64,000 nucleotides of DNA from Antitrichia curtipendula (Eukaryota; Streptophyta; Bryopsida; Hypnales; Leucodontaceae): contig OX579636.1 in the NCBI GenBank assembly GCA_951230915.1, positions 41,047,912-41,111,911 of the forward strand, written 5' to 3'. Position numbers and translations under genes: made by a program. A model generated the notes under the pieces. The model saw only the letters and a list, made by a program, of their open reading frames with translations, made no database searches and was not told where the DNA came from. Positions 49,188 through 60,261 of this stretch are shown piece after piece. Numbering within the stretch: position 1 is the stretch's first letter; each line of letters begins with the position of its first letter.

Positions 49188-50075
49188 AAAGTGACGTGGG
49201 GTTTTCCTCACTGGAACATACATTTCGACGAAGGAAAACTTAAAACTTGCGACCTAACGAGCAAATTTCCTAACCCGGGTTAATCTCATGGAACAAGGAT
49301 TGAACCCTAATGTTGATTCTGCGGCATAAACTCTACAGAATGTGCTGATGCAAACTGGTTGACGCTTTGGGTCAGTGATCGAAAGCGAGTCACTGCAGCC
49401 ACTGTAGAAAACACAGGGAACAAGTTCAACACAGGGAACAAGTCTAAAGATAGTAAACTTTCACCCTCCATTCACCCCGTTTTTTGTGCCATTCACTGTC
49501 CAGTGAATCGTCCAAAGCTCCCTGAGTCCCTGTGGCTATCTTTTCAAGTGTTCGACATAGTGAAGTGGAGTCTATCTAGCATGCAACACACCTAGTGGGA
49601 ATTTGAGGACGAGTTTCCTCGATCTTCACCGCTGGAGGGACTGGAGCTAGCGTGAAGCCGCGCTTGGCCTTGTGCACACACTTTCTCGATCGCAGGTTAG
49701 GTCTGTTGGTTTCACAGGGAACCTTGACTAATTCGTCGGGTAGTAAATGGTACAAGAAAGGAGGTGAACAAGTAAACAAGTTCAAACGGATTCACCTCCT
49801 TCAGTTTCTTGTACCATTTACTACCCGACGAATTAGTCAAGATTCCCTGTGTTTTCTACAGTGGCTGCAGTGACTCGCTTTCGATCACTGACCCAAAGCG
49901 TCAACCAGTTTGCATCAGCACATTCTGTAGAGTTTATGCCGCAGAATCAACATTAGGGTTCAATCCCTGTTCCATGAGATTAACCCGGGTTAGGAAATTT
50001 GCTCGTTTGGTCGCAAGTTTTAAGTTTTCCTTCGTCGAAATGTATGTTCCAGTGAGGAAAACCCCACGTCACTTT
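49188..50075. repeat. Long inverted repeat (233-bp outer arms) with a 293-bp insertion in one arm
   Basis: The left outer arm 49188-49420 and the right outer arm 49843-50075 are both 233 bp and are almost perfect inverses (the two mismatches I noted are in GCGACC(T/A)AACG and GGAACA(A/G)GGATTG). Inner arms 49714-49769 and 49791-49850 continue the palindrome around a short loop. CACAGGGAA occurs at both edges of 49421-49713, so that segment looks like an insertion with a 9-base duplication into an originally continuous hairpin. Transcription would give a long double-stranded RNA. Plus-strand frames of up to 168 codons across it and beyond are unrecognised. Confidence 0.92.
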
Positions 50076-50935
50076 GTTGTCGCACTTCTAGTTCTTCTCC
50101 GCTCAAAAAGCAGAAAGATTTGGAAGAAGTTGCCAACGACGGAGCCATTCGCACCAGACGCTTCATCCACGTCCGTCATTCAGACCGCAATTATTACCCT
50201 AACTTCTTCTTTCTTTTCTGCCAACAGAGTCCGTCTAGCTCCCCCAAAGGAACGAAAAGATGACAAAGAAAGATCTTCCTCGATCCGAAACCTTTCTATA
50301 GAGTGTACTGTATAGTTAATCAGCAACTTCGACATGGCACCCCTGGATTCTGAAAGGTGCAAATATATGTTGGACGGCTTCAACGGATTGCTGGCCGATG
50401 GACCATCATCCGTTCGTAAGCTTACATGCGGAACCGAAGAGGACGACGGAGGCCAATTCATTGTTCAAACAGTGAATCGGACCGGAAAATTTACGCACGC
50501 AAGCGCTAAGGAATGGACGGATCGACTTCCCGTGAACAGTACACCATTGGCGAAGCGGTGGTCCCAAGAAGAAAACTTCCGGCTCTGCGGCTCTGCGCAT
50601 GAATTGAATGATAGTGCGCTTATCACTTTTCAGAATTCCGGGGCTACGAATGAAGAATATCAGCTTTCTTTTTCTTTCTTTTTTTCTTTCCTTTTTTTAT
50701 CTTTCCTTTTTTCCTGAACAAAGTGGAAAGAACCAAGGATATCACTTTTTGTTCCTCGCAGAATGCCACATGTTGCAGAATGTGTGGCCTCTCTTCCGAA
50801 AAGACTTGTGAGTCACTGTGCCAAGTCACGGTGGTTTTCTAGAAAAATCTGGAGCGTCATTCTGATTTCAAGGGAGCTCTGTGATCCAAACTGGAGCCCA
50901 ACGGAAACTACCTTCAGTTGTCGAGGGTCCAGGCA
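50076..50935. other. Higher-GC segment beside the long inverted repeat, no recognised gene
   Basis: Contains a 127-codon plus frame (50334-50717) whose last part is a TTTC-rich simple sequence. I recognise no domain. Because composition resembles the adjacent inverted repeat, it may belong to the same inserted block. Confidence 0.4.
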
Positions 50936-51163
50936 GGCCAGGGAGATTTGACCCCCTCATTGCCCCAACCAAGGATAATTTAAAAAAAAATTCCCTCTAT
51001 TTTGTGCCGCGTTTATTGATAATTTTGCAGCTCTCCTACCCTAATTTGGAGCCTCTTACTGCAAATATGAATTCAGATTTTTTTTTAAAAGTTGTATGTT
51101 GCAAATAAAAAATTCCAGTGTTTGTCCCAGTAGGGCAAGGAGGGGGTCAAATTCACCTTGGCC
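50936..51163. mobile_element. Second, diverged Mutator-type MITE, 228 bp
   Basis: Ends GGCCAGGGAGATTTGACCCC and GGGGTCAAATTCACCTTGGC resemble those at 48170. The interior shares CCCTCTATTTTGTGCCG, GAGCCTCTTACTGCAAATAT and GAATTCAGA with that copy. The target duplication is unclear here, consistent with greater age. Confidence 0.8.
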
Positions 51164-52783
51164 AAGTCCGGCAGGCCCATCTAGAGTTTTTGACTAGCTA
51201 ATGGAAAGAAACTCTTTTAGCATTTCCACCCTTTCATGGAGAAATTGCCCTGTCAAATGGCTTGTTACGGGGCTCACTTATCCTTCTTAGGCTCCACCAG
51301 CAAAGTACTTCCCGCCGCCTTTTTTCTTGATATTTTCGGCAACTTTGGACTCTCATTGGTGGGAGTAGGTTGCTGTAAATATCAGATGTTTCAAAAAGTG
51401 TTACAAAAACATACTAGTCAAACAAGAAAAATCTATACTTGTTGAAGAGATGGGAGGGCCCTTGAGGATAGAGGGTTGAGGGTCCATTTTAAAGAGGCGG
51501 GGCTGGTTTTTTTTCCTTGGGTATATTTGTGGTGGTGGATATCTAAGAGGCGGGCTTGTTAGAGACTAGGCAAGATCCTTCCCTATGAAAGAATGGAGAT
51601 GCTCTTAGATCACCATGGCTTGAAGAAGTACTAGTTCTTAGGTAGCAAGGAGTTTTTTTCTAATAAATTTCATACTACACATTTGTAATGTGAGCTTTTG
51701 CAATTGTTCAAGTTGAGGTGGTTATGTACTTGTATTTATCCTAGAACAATTGCTTTGGATTTTTGAATGAACTCTAATTCCATTGATTGAAATATTGTAA
51801 ATTTTTTTTTCAATAGGTGCATTTTATAGGCTCAACTTGGGGCTCGCAAACGTTGGCAAAACTCTGATTCTAATTGGGCCAAATTTGGCTCAAATCCCTG
51901 ATCCTCACTTATAGGGTTGATAATACTATTCTTTAGAATAAGAAGAGTCCCCCCCTCTTACCTTTTTAGATAGATTGCTTTCTTCCTAAGTTCTAGTTCT
52001 TTTGCTCTTATCTCTCCATAGTCCAACATTTTTGGCTTGGTCACGATGTACCTTGGTTCTTCTTTTAATACAAATGGTTCTTTCCAGTTGTTAAAAAAAA
52101 AAAGAATCTTGTGAAAAAGTTTTAGTGTTGTGAGAGAACTTTGTTCTTCTCATGAGTTACGAGGTCAATTAAAAAAATGCTAGGTAAGTGATTTTTGAGG
52201 GCAATTTACTTAATTATTGGAGAACCTAATGACATGATTGAACTCATATTTTTTGGCAGCCCACAATTAGTGCATAGTGCATAGTCACTCATGCGTTCAA
52301 AATTGAATTGAAATTAATTCATTGCAATTCAATAAACCACCACCATCCAACATTAGATGTTTTTGGGGGGGTATAGAGGGCCGTTTCGGGCCTGTTCCCC
52401 TGGCAGTAAAAGAACGGCCGGTGTCAAAATTTATTTAAAAAGAAAAGAAAAAATTAAAATGAGAAAACAAGATGAACAATTTTAATTTTAATTTTTTATA
52501 TGATATGGCAGTCACTATGCCACATCATGCAGCTACTGCGGCATAGTTCCATATAGCTCTAGAGTCTGGGAATCCTAGGGAACTCGCAACCCTCTATAGG
52601 GATTGAAAAACATGTAATGCTACTTGTATTTTTGAACGTTGTGTAATCGAAACAATCGATATGGGATGCTTCAATATGTATTTGTATCCATATCCATATT
52701 CCAATATATATTCACCATACCTTTGAAGTTCGTAACCATCTTTCATACCATATTCTATATGTATTATGTACCGTATGTCCATA
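51164..52783. other. AT-rich intergenic DNA
   Basis: No gene is supported. Small frames are unrecognised. A low-GC repeat-like stretch (TTTTAATTTTAATTTTT) lies at about 52480-52500. Confidence 0.5.
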
Positions 52784-53024
52784 TTAACCCTTTATGTACT
52801 AAGAAGCCCAAATTGGGTCTCACGTTTTTTTTAGCAATTTTGAAGAGTTTATATGGGGATTTTTATTTCTTTTAATAATTATTTTTTTGAAACCAATGCA
52901 TGCAATGTTCTTCACTCAAGTTAATAATATAATTAAAAAATTCTATATAGATTATACTTTCTATAATATAATCAATCAAAGTTGGCAACTTAAAACCATG
53001 AATTCTTAGTACATAAAGGGTTAA
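52784..53024. mobile_element. TTAA-flanked piggyBac-type MITE with perfect 22-base ends, 241 bp
   Basis: The left end TTAACCCTTTATGTACTAAG then AA and the right end 53003-53024 are exact inverted copies over 22 bases including the TTAA. The element has no coding frame. Perfect ends suggest this copy is younger than the longer family members. Confidence 0.9.
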
Positions 53025-53645
53025 GTGTCTGCTTTGGGACGGCCAAGATTGTCATCAACCGCTCTAAATTTTTCAGAGGATTGAGAGAGTGAATTTTTTG
53101 TGATGTGGAATCAACGGCGGTGGATTTGGGGGAGGGGGGAGGGGGAGGAATTGAATTCAAACAGGGTGTTTGCATCATCACTGGAGATAGGAAGGGAAGA
53201 GTTGGCATTATTGACAACTGCAAAGTCTTTGGGCAGCTAAGGAATCTCTGAGATGGTAACCACCTCTACACAATCAATGCCGCTTATAATCTTCTGATCC
53301 ATAATATCTCTGATTTCAACTTTTTTTTTTTTTTTTCCCACTCGTTTGTTCTTGCGGATATAGCAACTTCAAGATCAGAAGGTTACTTCACAATTATACT
53401 GATTCAGTCACTACAATCACTGATTCATTTACGAAAATGCCCAAACTCGGCACTCCCGATGTCAAGCAAAATCAGCCTTGGGCATTTATGGGCCGCTTGG
53501 TTTACAGAAGCCTGAGATTTGGAAACGTGGTCTGGGAGCTGAAGTGGGGCTGCGACTTTGGAGGTCAATGGAAGTTGCGGCTGAGACGCCGAAGTCTCAC
53601 ACTGTGCTCTGTTTGAGAATAAAGCCAGAGTTTTTTTCCTACTCC
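53025..53645. other. Intergenic spacer with T run
   Basis: Apart from the G tract, a poly-T run lies at about 53321-53338. No gene is supported. Confidence 0.5.
53128..53147 (+). repeat. G-quadruplex-forming G tract
   Basis: GGGGGAGGGGGGAGGGGGAGG-type tract with several runs of five or six G separated by single A. It can form a quadruplex and is isolated in AT-rich sequence. Confidence 0.7.
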
Positions 53646-53874
53646 TTAACCCTTAAACGACAGGCTCAAAACCGTGGAAATCATCTGTTTTGACACCGTG
53701 TGAATTGTTGGATTAAAATAATGCAAAAGTACTCACTGAAAGTCAAACTACTATGAATGATCTTCCCTTTTCCCACAAAATTTGGAGGATGAATAGTTGC
53801 ACTTCTGTCCTACACAAGAGATTCTCTTGTCATTCATCGGCCGCAAAACGTCCGCCTCGACGTTTAAGGGTTAA
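53646..53874 (+). mobile_element. TTAA-flanked piggyBac-type MITE (copy J), 229 bp
   Basis: TTAACCCTTAAACG at the left and CGTTTAAGGGTTAA at the right are a perfect 14-base inverted pair including TTAA. The interior has GTGGAAATCATC, GTCAAACTACT and CACAAAATTT blocks that recur, reversed, in the adjoining copy. Confidence 0.88.
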
Positions 53875-54106
53875 CTTTGTAACATTGTTGTGGACACTAA
53901 GTGTCTGATGGATAACAAAGAATCCTTCTACGTAAGATAGAAGTGCAGAATGATGTTCATCCTTGAAATTTTGTGTGAAAAGGAGATGTCTTGTAGAGTA
54001 GTTTGACCTCCAATGCGGGTTTTTTGTTTTGTTTAAAGCAAATGATTCGTGCAATACCCAAAAGGATGATTTCCATGGTAGCCAACCCTGACGTTCAAGG
54101 GTTAAG
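53871..54106 (-). mobile_element. Related TTAA element (copy K) in opposite orientation, sharing the TTAA of copy J
   Basis: Read on the minus strand from 54106 it starts TTAACCCTTGAACGTCAGG and then follows copy J: TGGAAATCATC, GGTCAAACTACT, TTTTCACACAAAATTT, GGATGAA, GCACTTCTATC. Its far end reaches the TTAA at 53871-53874, but there the bases next to TTAA are CAAAG rather than CCC/GGG, so that end is altered. The two copies thus sit tail to tail. A third fragment is at 31569. Confidence 0.75.
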
Positions 54107-54230
54107 TTATTGTTGTTTGGCTTCAAAATTCTTATTGATGTTGTTGCTTTTTGCAAGCTTGGTTTGGGTTGTGTGTTGCATCTTCAAACTTCTTCATGAC
54201 GTTGTAAATTGCTTTCTGCTAGCTCAATTT

Positions 54231-54251
54231 GGGGGGGAGGGGGGGAGGGGG
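54231..54251 (+). repeat. G-quadruplex-forming G tract
   Basis: Runs of seven, seven and five G separated by single A in otherwise AT-rich DNA, similar to the tract at 53128. Confidence 0.7.
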
Positions 54252-55691
54252 CATTTGGGATTGGACACCTAAAATTTGTAAATTCAATGACAAGTCTATT
54301 AGAATAATATTTTGTTCCCTTGAACGCCAAGTTTATTAAAGAGGTGTGATTCTAGATCGAATATTTTTGACAAAAAGGTCTAAATGTAGGACTAGTATAG
54401 ATTTATGTTTTAAGAGAGGTGTTATAAAAGGTGCCAAACTATTTGAATATTGCCTAGTTAACAAAATGGACGTTCTTTGGAGTTTAGTTTGCAAATCATA
54501 TCCATCATCTCAATGTGACTTGTTTATTGGCATGCAATCTCTTACTTAGCAATTTTGGGATGCCACTTAACTGTGAACTATTGTGACCTAACTGCTTAGT
54601 GTGTAGGAATTTGGCTAGGAGTATAGAGTTGATGTTTAATTAAAGGTTTAAATTATAGTGCAAATTCTTGCTTAATAGGTTGGAAGTCATGGATGTCTTT
54701 GTTTTCTTTGTTCCCTTTGTAATGTGATTCACAAACACATTATCAATCAATCTACTTGACTGAAATCCAAATAATTACATTGCAATTTGTTGTATTATAA
54801 AATGGCAACCTCAAAATTGAATGTTTTGATTGTGTATTAGATACTATATTTTTTTTTGCAATTCACATTTTTTGATTGGCTTGTTCTCCACATTCACTCA
54901 CACTATAATTGTAGGGCATTGAATGGAAAATAATTCAAAAATTAGATGCCAACATTTTAAGAAATTATTTTTTCAAAAATACAAAAAACTCGTATGGTAG
55001 GAAAAAAATATTGACCAAAATTATATTTTTAGCATTTGATGAGCCTTAGTTTGGAGAAAATATAAATATTTGGCAAATAAGTATTGATTTTGTCCTACAT
55101 TTATTAACGTCAATGATAGCATCATTTTGTTTTTACAATAATCTCCCACTGTTATTTGCAACATCCACAAAAAACTAAATTTTTATGCCATCCGTCCTTT
55201 TGACATCTTGATGTTCTATCCAAAATTGTGTGTTTTGATTTGAACATTGCATGTTTTGAATTGGACACCTCTCATAATGTAGGTTTCTTATAGGCAGGCA
55301 ATGTAATTAGAGAGGGTTGGAAGCAACTTGCAATTTAGTGGTTTGAATCTTTGAAACTTGATCCCAAACACAATTCTTGTCATTGCAATATAAAAATAAG
55401 AGTGAGACTTTTCAAAATAGCACATTTTTTGACATAATTGAGACTCATAACCAGTTGCTTCGTGTGCTTAGCTAAGGTCGCTTTCTAGTTCACCAAGGTA
55501 AAGATAATTATATGGCATAGTTGAGCTACACTAATTTGTCATAAAGGTGAGGAGGGGTTATAGGAGATTAACATTACTTTGAAAGTTAGTGATACCACAA
55601 AATTTTATTTTTGTGTAAACAAGTACAATATAGTATTATTTCAACATGAACTAATTCAAAAATAGTCTAACTTGCAATTAGTAAAGAAGAT
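54252..55691. other. AT-rich intergenic DNA
   Basis: No gene, RNA or transposon end was recognised. Confidence 0.5.
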
Positions 55692-55873
55692 CACTACAAG
55701 AATAAGTGGTGTTTTAAATATAGTCCTAGTAGTATAGTCCTATAAATAATGACATTTTAGGAGATTATTAGTACAAATTTAGTAAAAACACATGTAATAA
55801 ATTTTTACTAAAAATCTCCCAATCTGTCATTACTTATAGGATTGTACTTAAAACACCCCTTTCTCTTGTAGTG
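55692..55873. mobile_element. CACTA-type MITE with 3-bp target duplication, 182 bp
   Basis: Starts CACTACAAGAATAAGTGGTG and ends CCCTTTCTCTTGTAGTG. Arms are inverted through TTTTAAATATAGTCC/GTACTTAAAAC and ATAATGACATTTTAGGAGAT/ATCTCCCAATCTGTCATTAC-like blocks. GAT flanks both ends (55689-55691, 55874-55876). Confidence 0.88.
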
Positions 55874-57007
55874 GATCCATGCCTTCCTAAATATTATTCA
55901 ACTTGGCACTATATATGCCAACATCATAATGTTTGTCCCTACTAGAAGTATCCACCCAAATTTCTATTATGTTGTGATACCTTGCCCTCCAATATGAATC
56001 ATCTCTAGATTTGAAGATGATTTGTAAGCATCAATCTTTATGTTTTAGCTGGACCCCAAACAATCAGAATACAATCCCTGAGTACCTCATTCTACTCTAC
56101 CTTGGATAGCATTGATAAGAACCAAATCAAATTCTATTTTGCTAATTCACTTTATAATGTAGACTTTGCCTTGAAAAGACTCGCCCCTTCTTGAATACAA
56201 ATGCCTCTCTAACTAGCTTGTTCTTTCTAAAGTTGCATGTACTACTTAATGATGATCTATAATTGGGCCTACCTTTTTTCTTGTCCTAATTCTAGTATAC
56301 AAACTGAAAAGGTCACCCCCTTCTATTTCTTGCTTAGAACGTGCCCTTTGCCTCAGTGTTGAAATTGACCCTCCCACTTATGCTTTCAATACCCATTTTT
56401 GTGCCCTAAGACCCTCAATGCCTTCTTTAAAAGTTCAAACTAATTCCTCCAACCCTTGCAGAAGTATACAACCCTAAAAAATTCATCTTGTGAACCCCTA
56501 CACTGCCACCCAAATGTTCATGCTTCCCTATACCTTCTCTTTGTTCATCTCAAAAGGTCTATATTGAAATGGCTCAAACGTTGCCCTATTCCATGTATGC
56601 CGCATTTAACTACTTCTGGACTTTCAAAGGGTCCAGAATTAATAATAGAAAAAAAAATGGTCATTTGGAGATAATGCAAAACATCAAGAGATCAATACAA
56701 AACATTTGAAGATCTATACAAACATCTAGAGATCTCCAGATGTTATTCTTCGGAGATTTTTGAATGTTTTGCCCATAATTCACGTAAAAGTCCAAAAGTA
56801 GTTAAATGTGGCATATGTCAAGAGAGCTATCCCCCCATGTACCCAAATTCAATCCTAAGTTACTATAATCTCTATCAAAATTGCATTCTTGACTATAATT
56901 GGTGTGACGGTTGGAACTGTATTGGTCGACCCCATAATCTTCCTCTTTGTCTTCATTGCTCAATTGAGTCCACCTTTTGCCAATTTTCTTGGCAATTTCA
57001 GCTCTAT
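55874..57007. other. Intergenic between two CACTA MITEs
   Basis: No gene is supported. An inverted pair around CATCTAGAGATCTCCAGATGT (56728-56745) and flanking similarity (about 56585-56640 against 56760-56820, both holding a GTAGTTAAATG(T/C)GG phrase in opposite orientation) indicate an old foldback element. Confidence 0.45.
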
Positions 57008-57230
57008 CATTACAAGAAAAATGGGTGTTTTAAGTGAGTTTATAAGTATAGTCCCAAACATAAGATTATAAGTAATGACCTTTAAAGAGATTTCTAGTAA
57101 AAACTTACTAGAAATATGTGTATTTTTACTAAATTTTTACTAAAAATCTCCTTAAAAAGTCATTACTTATAATCTTATCTCTAGAACTATACTTAAAAAC
57201 CCATTTTAAACATCCCTTTCTCTTGTAGTG
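57008..57230. mobile_element. CACTA-type MITE, 223 bp, related to the copy at 55692
   Basis: Starts CATTACAAGAAAAATGGGTG (one change from CACTA) and ends CCCTTTCTCTTGTAGTG, the same 17-base right end as the 55692 copy. The interior CTAAATTTTTACTAAAAATC then TCC and AAGTCATTACTTATAATC match that copy. No target duplication is evident. Confidence 0.82.
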
Positions 57231-58779
57231 ACACTATGTCCCCACTTATCAACACCACGTATTTTAGAGGCTTTACCACATGCAACTTGGTCCTCCCCGT
57301 GTGCCCAAGAACTTCTACCATGCATGCTACATTCTTTCACACATCCGCATTTCTAGTTGTCACACCTTAAATTGATGCCTCCCCTTGATTTGAGCTTTGC
57401 CTCAACTTTAGCACGTACATTGGAAATTCCTCACTCCTTCCCTACAATTCCTCCTCTAATGACAACCTTGGTTTTGACTTCTCCTACATCCGACCATTTC
57501 GAACCTATAAAACTTAGAGAACAAAGATTACAACAAAGAAATATGGTCGTGCCAAAAAAATCTTGATTGAATCAAGCCTCAATCAACAAGCAAGTGAGAA
57601 AGACAAACTAATGTTTGGCAAGACTTGCCTCATTTCAACCTTGGCTGAATATGAGGTGGGGTATGGATACCATGCCATGGATAAGCCTTGGTTAGTCTAC
57701 TTCACTAAGAAACGCTAGCGATGCTCTTCGAAGACACAATATAATGTAACACATACAATACATTATTCACATTTATAAGCTACAAAGCTAGGAAAGTAAA
57801 GAATGATGAAGCGTTGGTTACAATTTAAAAGAATTTGTAAGTATCTTGGCAAACCATTTAATCATGCGTAAATGGTAATTACCAATCATTCACTCCGGTG
57901 CAGGATATTCAACATTCTACAACACTAACATTTAAATTTTAAACACTTTTCAAAATAAATAACCATTTTTATTCAATTTTAGTCTTTGGTTGTTGTAAAA
58001 GCAAATATAATTTGTTGCTCACATTGTTGTTTGCTCTAAATAAATCTCATTATTCATTCATTTAAATTCCTTTGGGCAACCAAAAATTACATTAAAAGCG
58101 TAGACATTCTATAATTCTTCTCCATAATTAAGTGATTGTAATATACCGTGTACTATGGTGGCACATCTTATCATCATGATGTACTATAGTAAAAAATTCT
58201 ATAAGGTTTACATTGAGCAAATTTTTCTACAAGTGTTTGTGTTGCATACCTATTTTGAATCCTTGCCAATATATGGGAATACAGTCTTCTATTCACACAA
58301 TGACAATGATGTTAAGTTAGAATCACTAACAACAAAAATAAAAATTATGGGTGTTTACAGGATGTTTGGAGGTTATTATTTTTCATCTGAAAAGAGTAAA
58401 GAGTCAATCAATACTTAGGATGTTTCTCAAATCAACAATCATACAACAAAACTCTTTGAAATAATAAAGGCAATTGATTTTTTTACCACAAGCCAACACA
58501 TCTCTACCTTTTTAATGTCTTTCGTTCATACATGAAGTAGGACTTTGAAGTGGTTTATTTGTTTTTGCTCCAAGTTTTTTTAACTTATGTCAAAAAGTTG
58601 AACCTTTTCAATATAAGATGCTTCACTTCTACTTCAAAACCAAAATCCACCCATAATATACAATTTTTTATATTGCTATTGGGCCCAGTTGGACACTAAC
58701 TTACTACAACACTTAACCTATAGAGGTATTAGAAACCCAATTCTAAAACCAATATGTTTTTTTGTATTTTTTGTATTTG
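57231..58779. other. AT-rich intergenic DNA
   Basis: No gene is supported. Short frames (57357-57566, 58155-58418) are unrecognised and lack splice or promoter context. Confidence 0.5.
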
Positions 58780-59190
58780 ACATTGAAGGTATATGCACTG
58801 AGGTATACAATAGCAAGGAAAGTTTGTGTTCAAATTGAGTTGGATCCAGTGACACATGATTTTTTCAATTTGGATCATTATTGTACATTCTATATGTTTG
58901 AGAAGCTCTAAAATGGTCACATATTCTACCTATATGGTACAATATATAAATATAAAATGATATATATGTTAACCTCTAATGGTTTGATAAGTCCACTTTG
59001 GGATGTAGCATGGTATTTTGTTATATATTTGATATACAAGGTGCATGAATTCATGTACATACTAGTTACAAAAGTTTGTATTCATTCTAAGCCGAATCCA
59101 ATGACACATAGTACTTCCTATTTAGATCATTATTATACTTCCTTCATATTTAAGAAGTTGCAAAATAGACACGTATCTATATGTACATTG
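58780..59190. repeat. Direct duplication with about 252-bp spacing, diverged
   Basis: The blocks (A/T)CCAGTGACACAT and TCCAATGACACAT (58846 and 59098), then GATCATTATT(G/A)TAC, AT(G/T)T(T/A)(G/A)AGAAG and a TATATG(G/T)TACA block occur in the same order in two copies. Origin unknown. Confidence 0.6.
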
Positions 59191-59449
59191 CCATTTATAA
59201 ACATGAGAAGGTTTAGATATTAAGATGAGCTCCAATAAAAAACATTAGTTGTTGAATTTTCAATCCAACTTTGTATAACTTTCCATATAAAAAATATATA
59301 CTTCATATTCTAAAAGTAAAATACGTGATTGTATATATGGTCCACACCAGCCCTTTTTTTTTTGGCACCATGGGGCCATAAAGCACCACTTCAAAAATCC
59401 GTGCGAAAAACCATAAAGGAAAAAATAAAAAAACGGAAGTAAAAGCGTC

Positions 59450-60261
59450 AACCAACAGCCTAGGGTTTGGGTGGCGCTGCCAGAAAGTTGTAACCCTAGC
59501 TGGCTTGATCGCCACTCCTGTGGATCGTGTGGCGTCCTCAGTTTCAAAAGAGGCGCCAAATTGCACCTCTCCTACCACTGGCCTCGCCTCCAGCGCACTA
59601 GTGTGCTCTTCATTCATTGCCGAGGGAGCGTGACAAGAAATCTTCTTCATCGCCAGAGTGAAAAACGGTAAGCATTTAAACTTCCATCGCCACATCTCAG
59701 ACCGGTCATTCTACGTCGCCCGCCTTCATCACTAGTCTTTTGCAGTTTAGTGCGTCCTTGTTGTGCTCCTCTGTACTGCAATTCCACTCCTTGCTCGTTA
59801 ATCGATTGTGTTAACTGAATCGGATTGGTTAATTGGATTGCAGATCTCGCAAGTCCTCCCACTCCGCATGGTCATTTCAGCGAAGCGCCGTCTCGTTGCG
59901 ATGGAGGCTGTCACCGATTGTGTCCACTTCATGGTCAATTTAATGCAACCAAGAGGTTTAGGGACTATATCAGGGTATGTTGGTAGTAATTTAGATAACC
60001 TTCTGCTTTCTTCAATGATGAGTTCAAAATTGCAATACTTCTGTTTGGTATTGTGCTTGCTGTGTGAGTTGTGCTTCTGGTTCTGGGTATTCTGCACGAC
60101 ACCGTGGTTTCATAGGGAATCGCCAACGGTTGTGGTGAATGTTGCAGTTGTTGTTGCCTAGTCACGCCATGGTTTGAAAAGCAATTGCCAAAGGCCCCTG
60201 GTTCATGTGACGCTCACTGTATTCTATACTTACTTTAGACTCTCAGCTTTCCCAGGTGGCG
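59450..60261 (+). promoter_or_regulatory. Promoter and spliced 5' leader of the hAT-derived gene
   Basis: A shift to gene-like composition begins near 59450. Telo-box sequences occur at 59460-59468 (AAACCCTAG on the minus strand) and AACCCTAG at about 59494. A donor ACG|GTAAGC at about 59668 and an acceptor ATTGCAG at 59843 suggest a first intron. A second leader exon, about 59844-59974, holds upstream ATGs (first at 59868) whose frame does not continue into the main frame. A second leader intron would end at the CCCAG acceptor at 60255. So the leader probably carries a short upstream frame. Confidence 0.5.

Noticed and set aside
49960..49985. tRNA-like GGTTCAATCCC in the long inverted repeat
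   Set aside because: The T-stem does not pair properly and no other tRNA arms are present.
49809..50315. 168-codon plus-strand frame
   Set aside because: Largely made of one arm of the long inverted repeat, with no recognisable domain; more likely a chance frame in GC-richer DNA.
59345..59400. Possible left end of the hAT element
   Set aside because: No CAGGG-type terminal inverted repeat or 8-bp duplication could be matched, and the right side is near the window edge.
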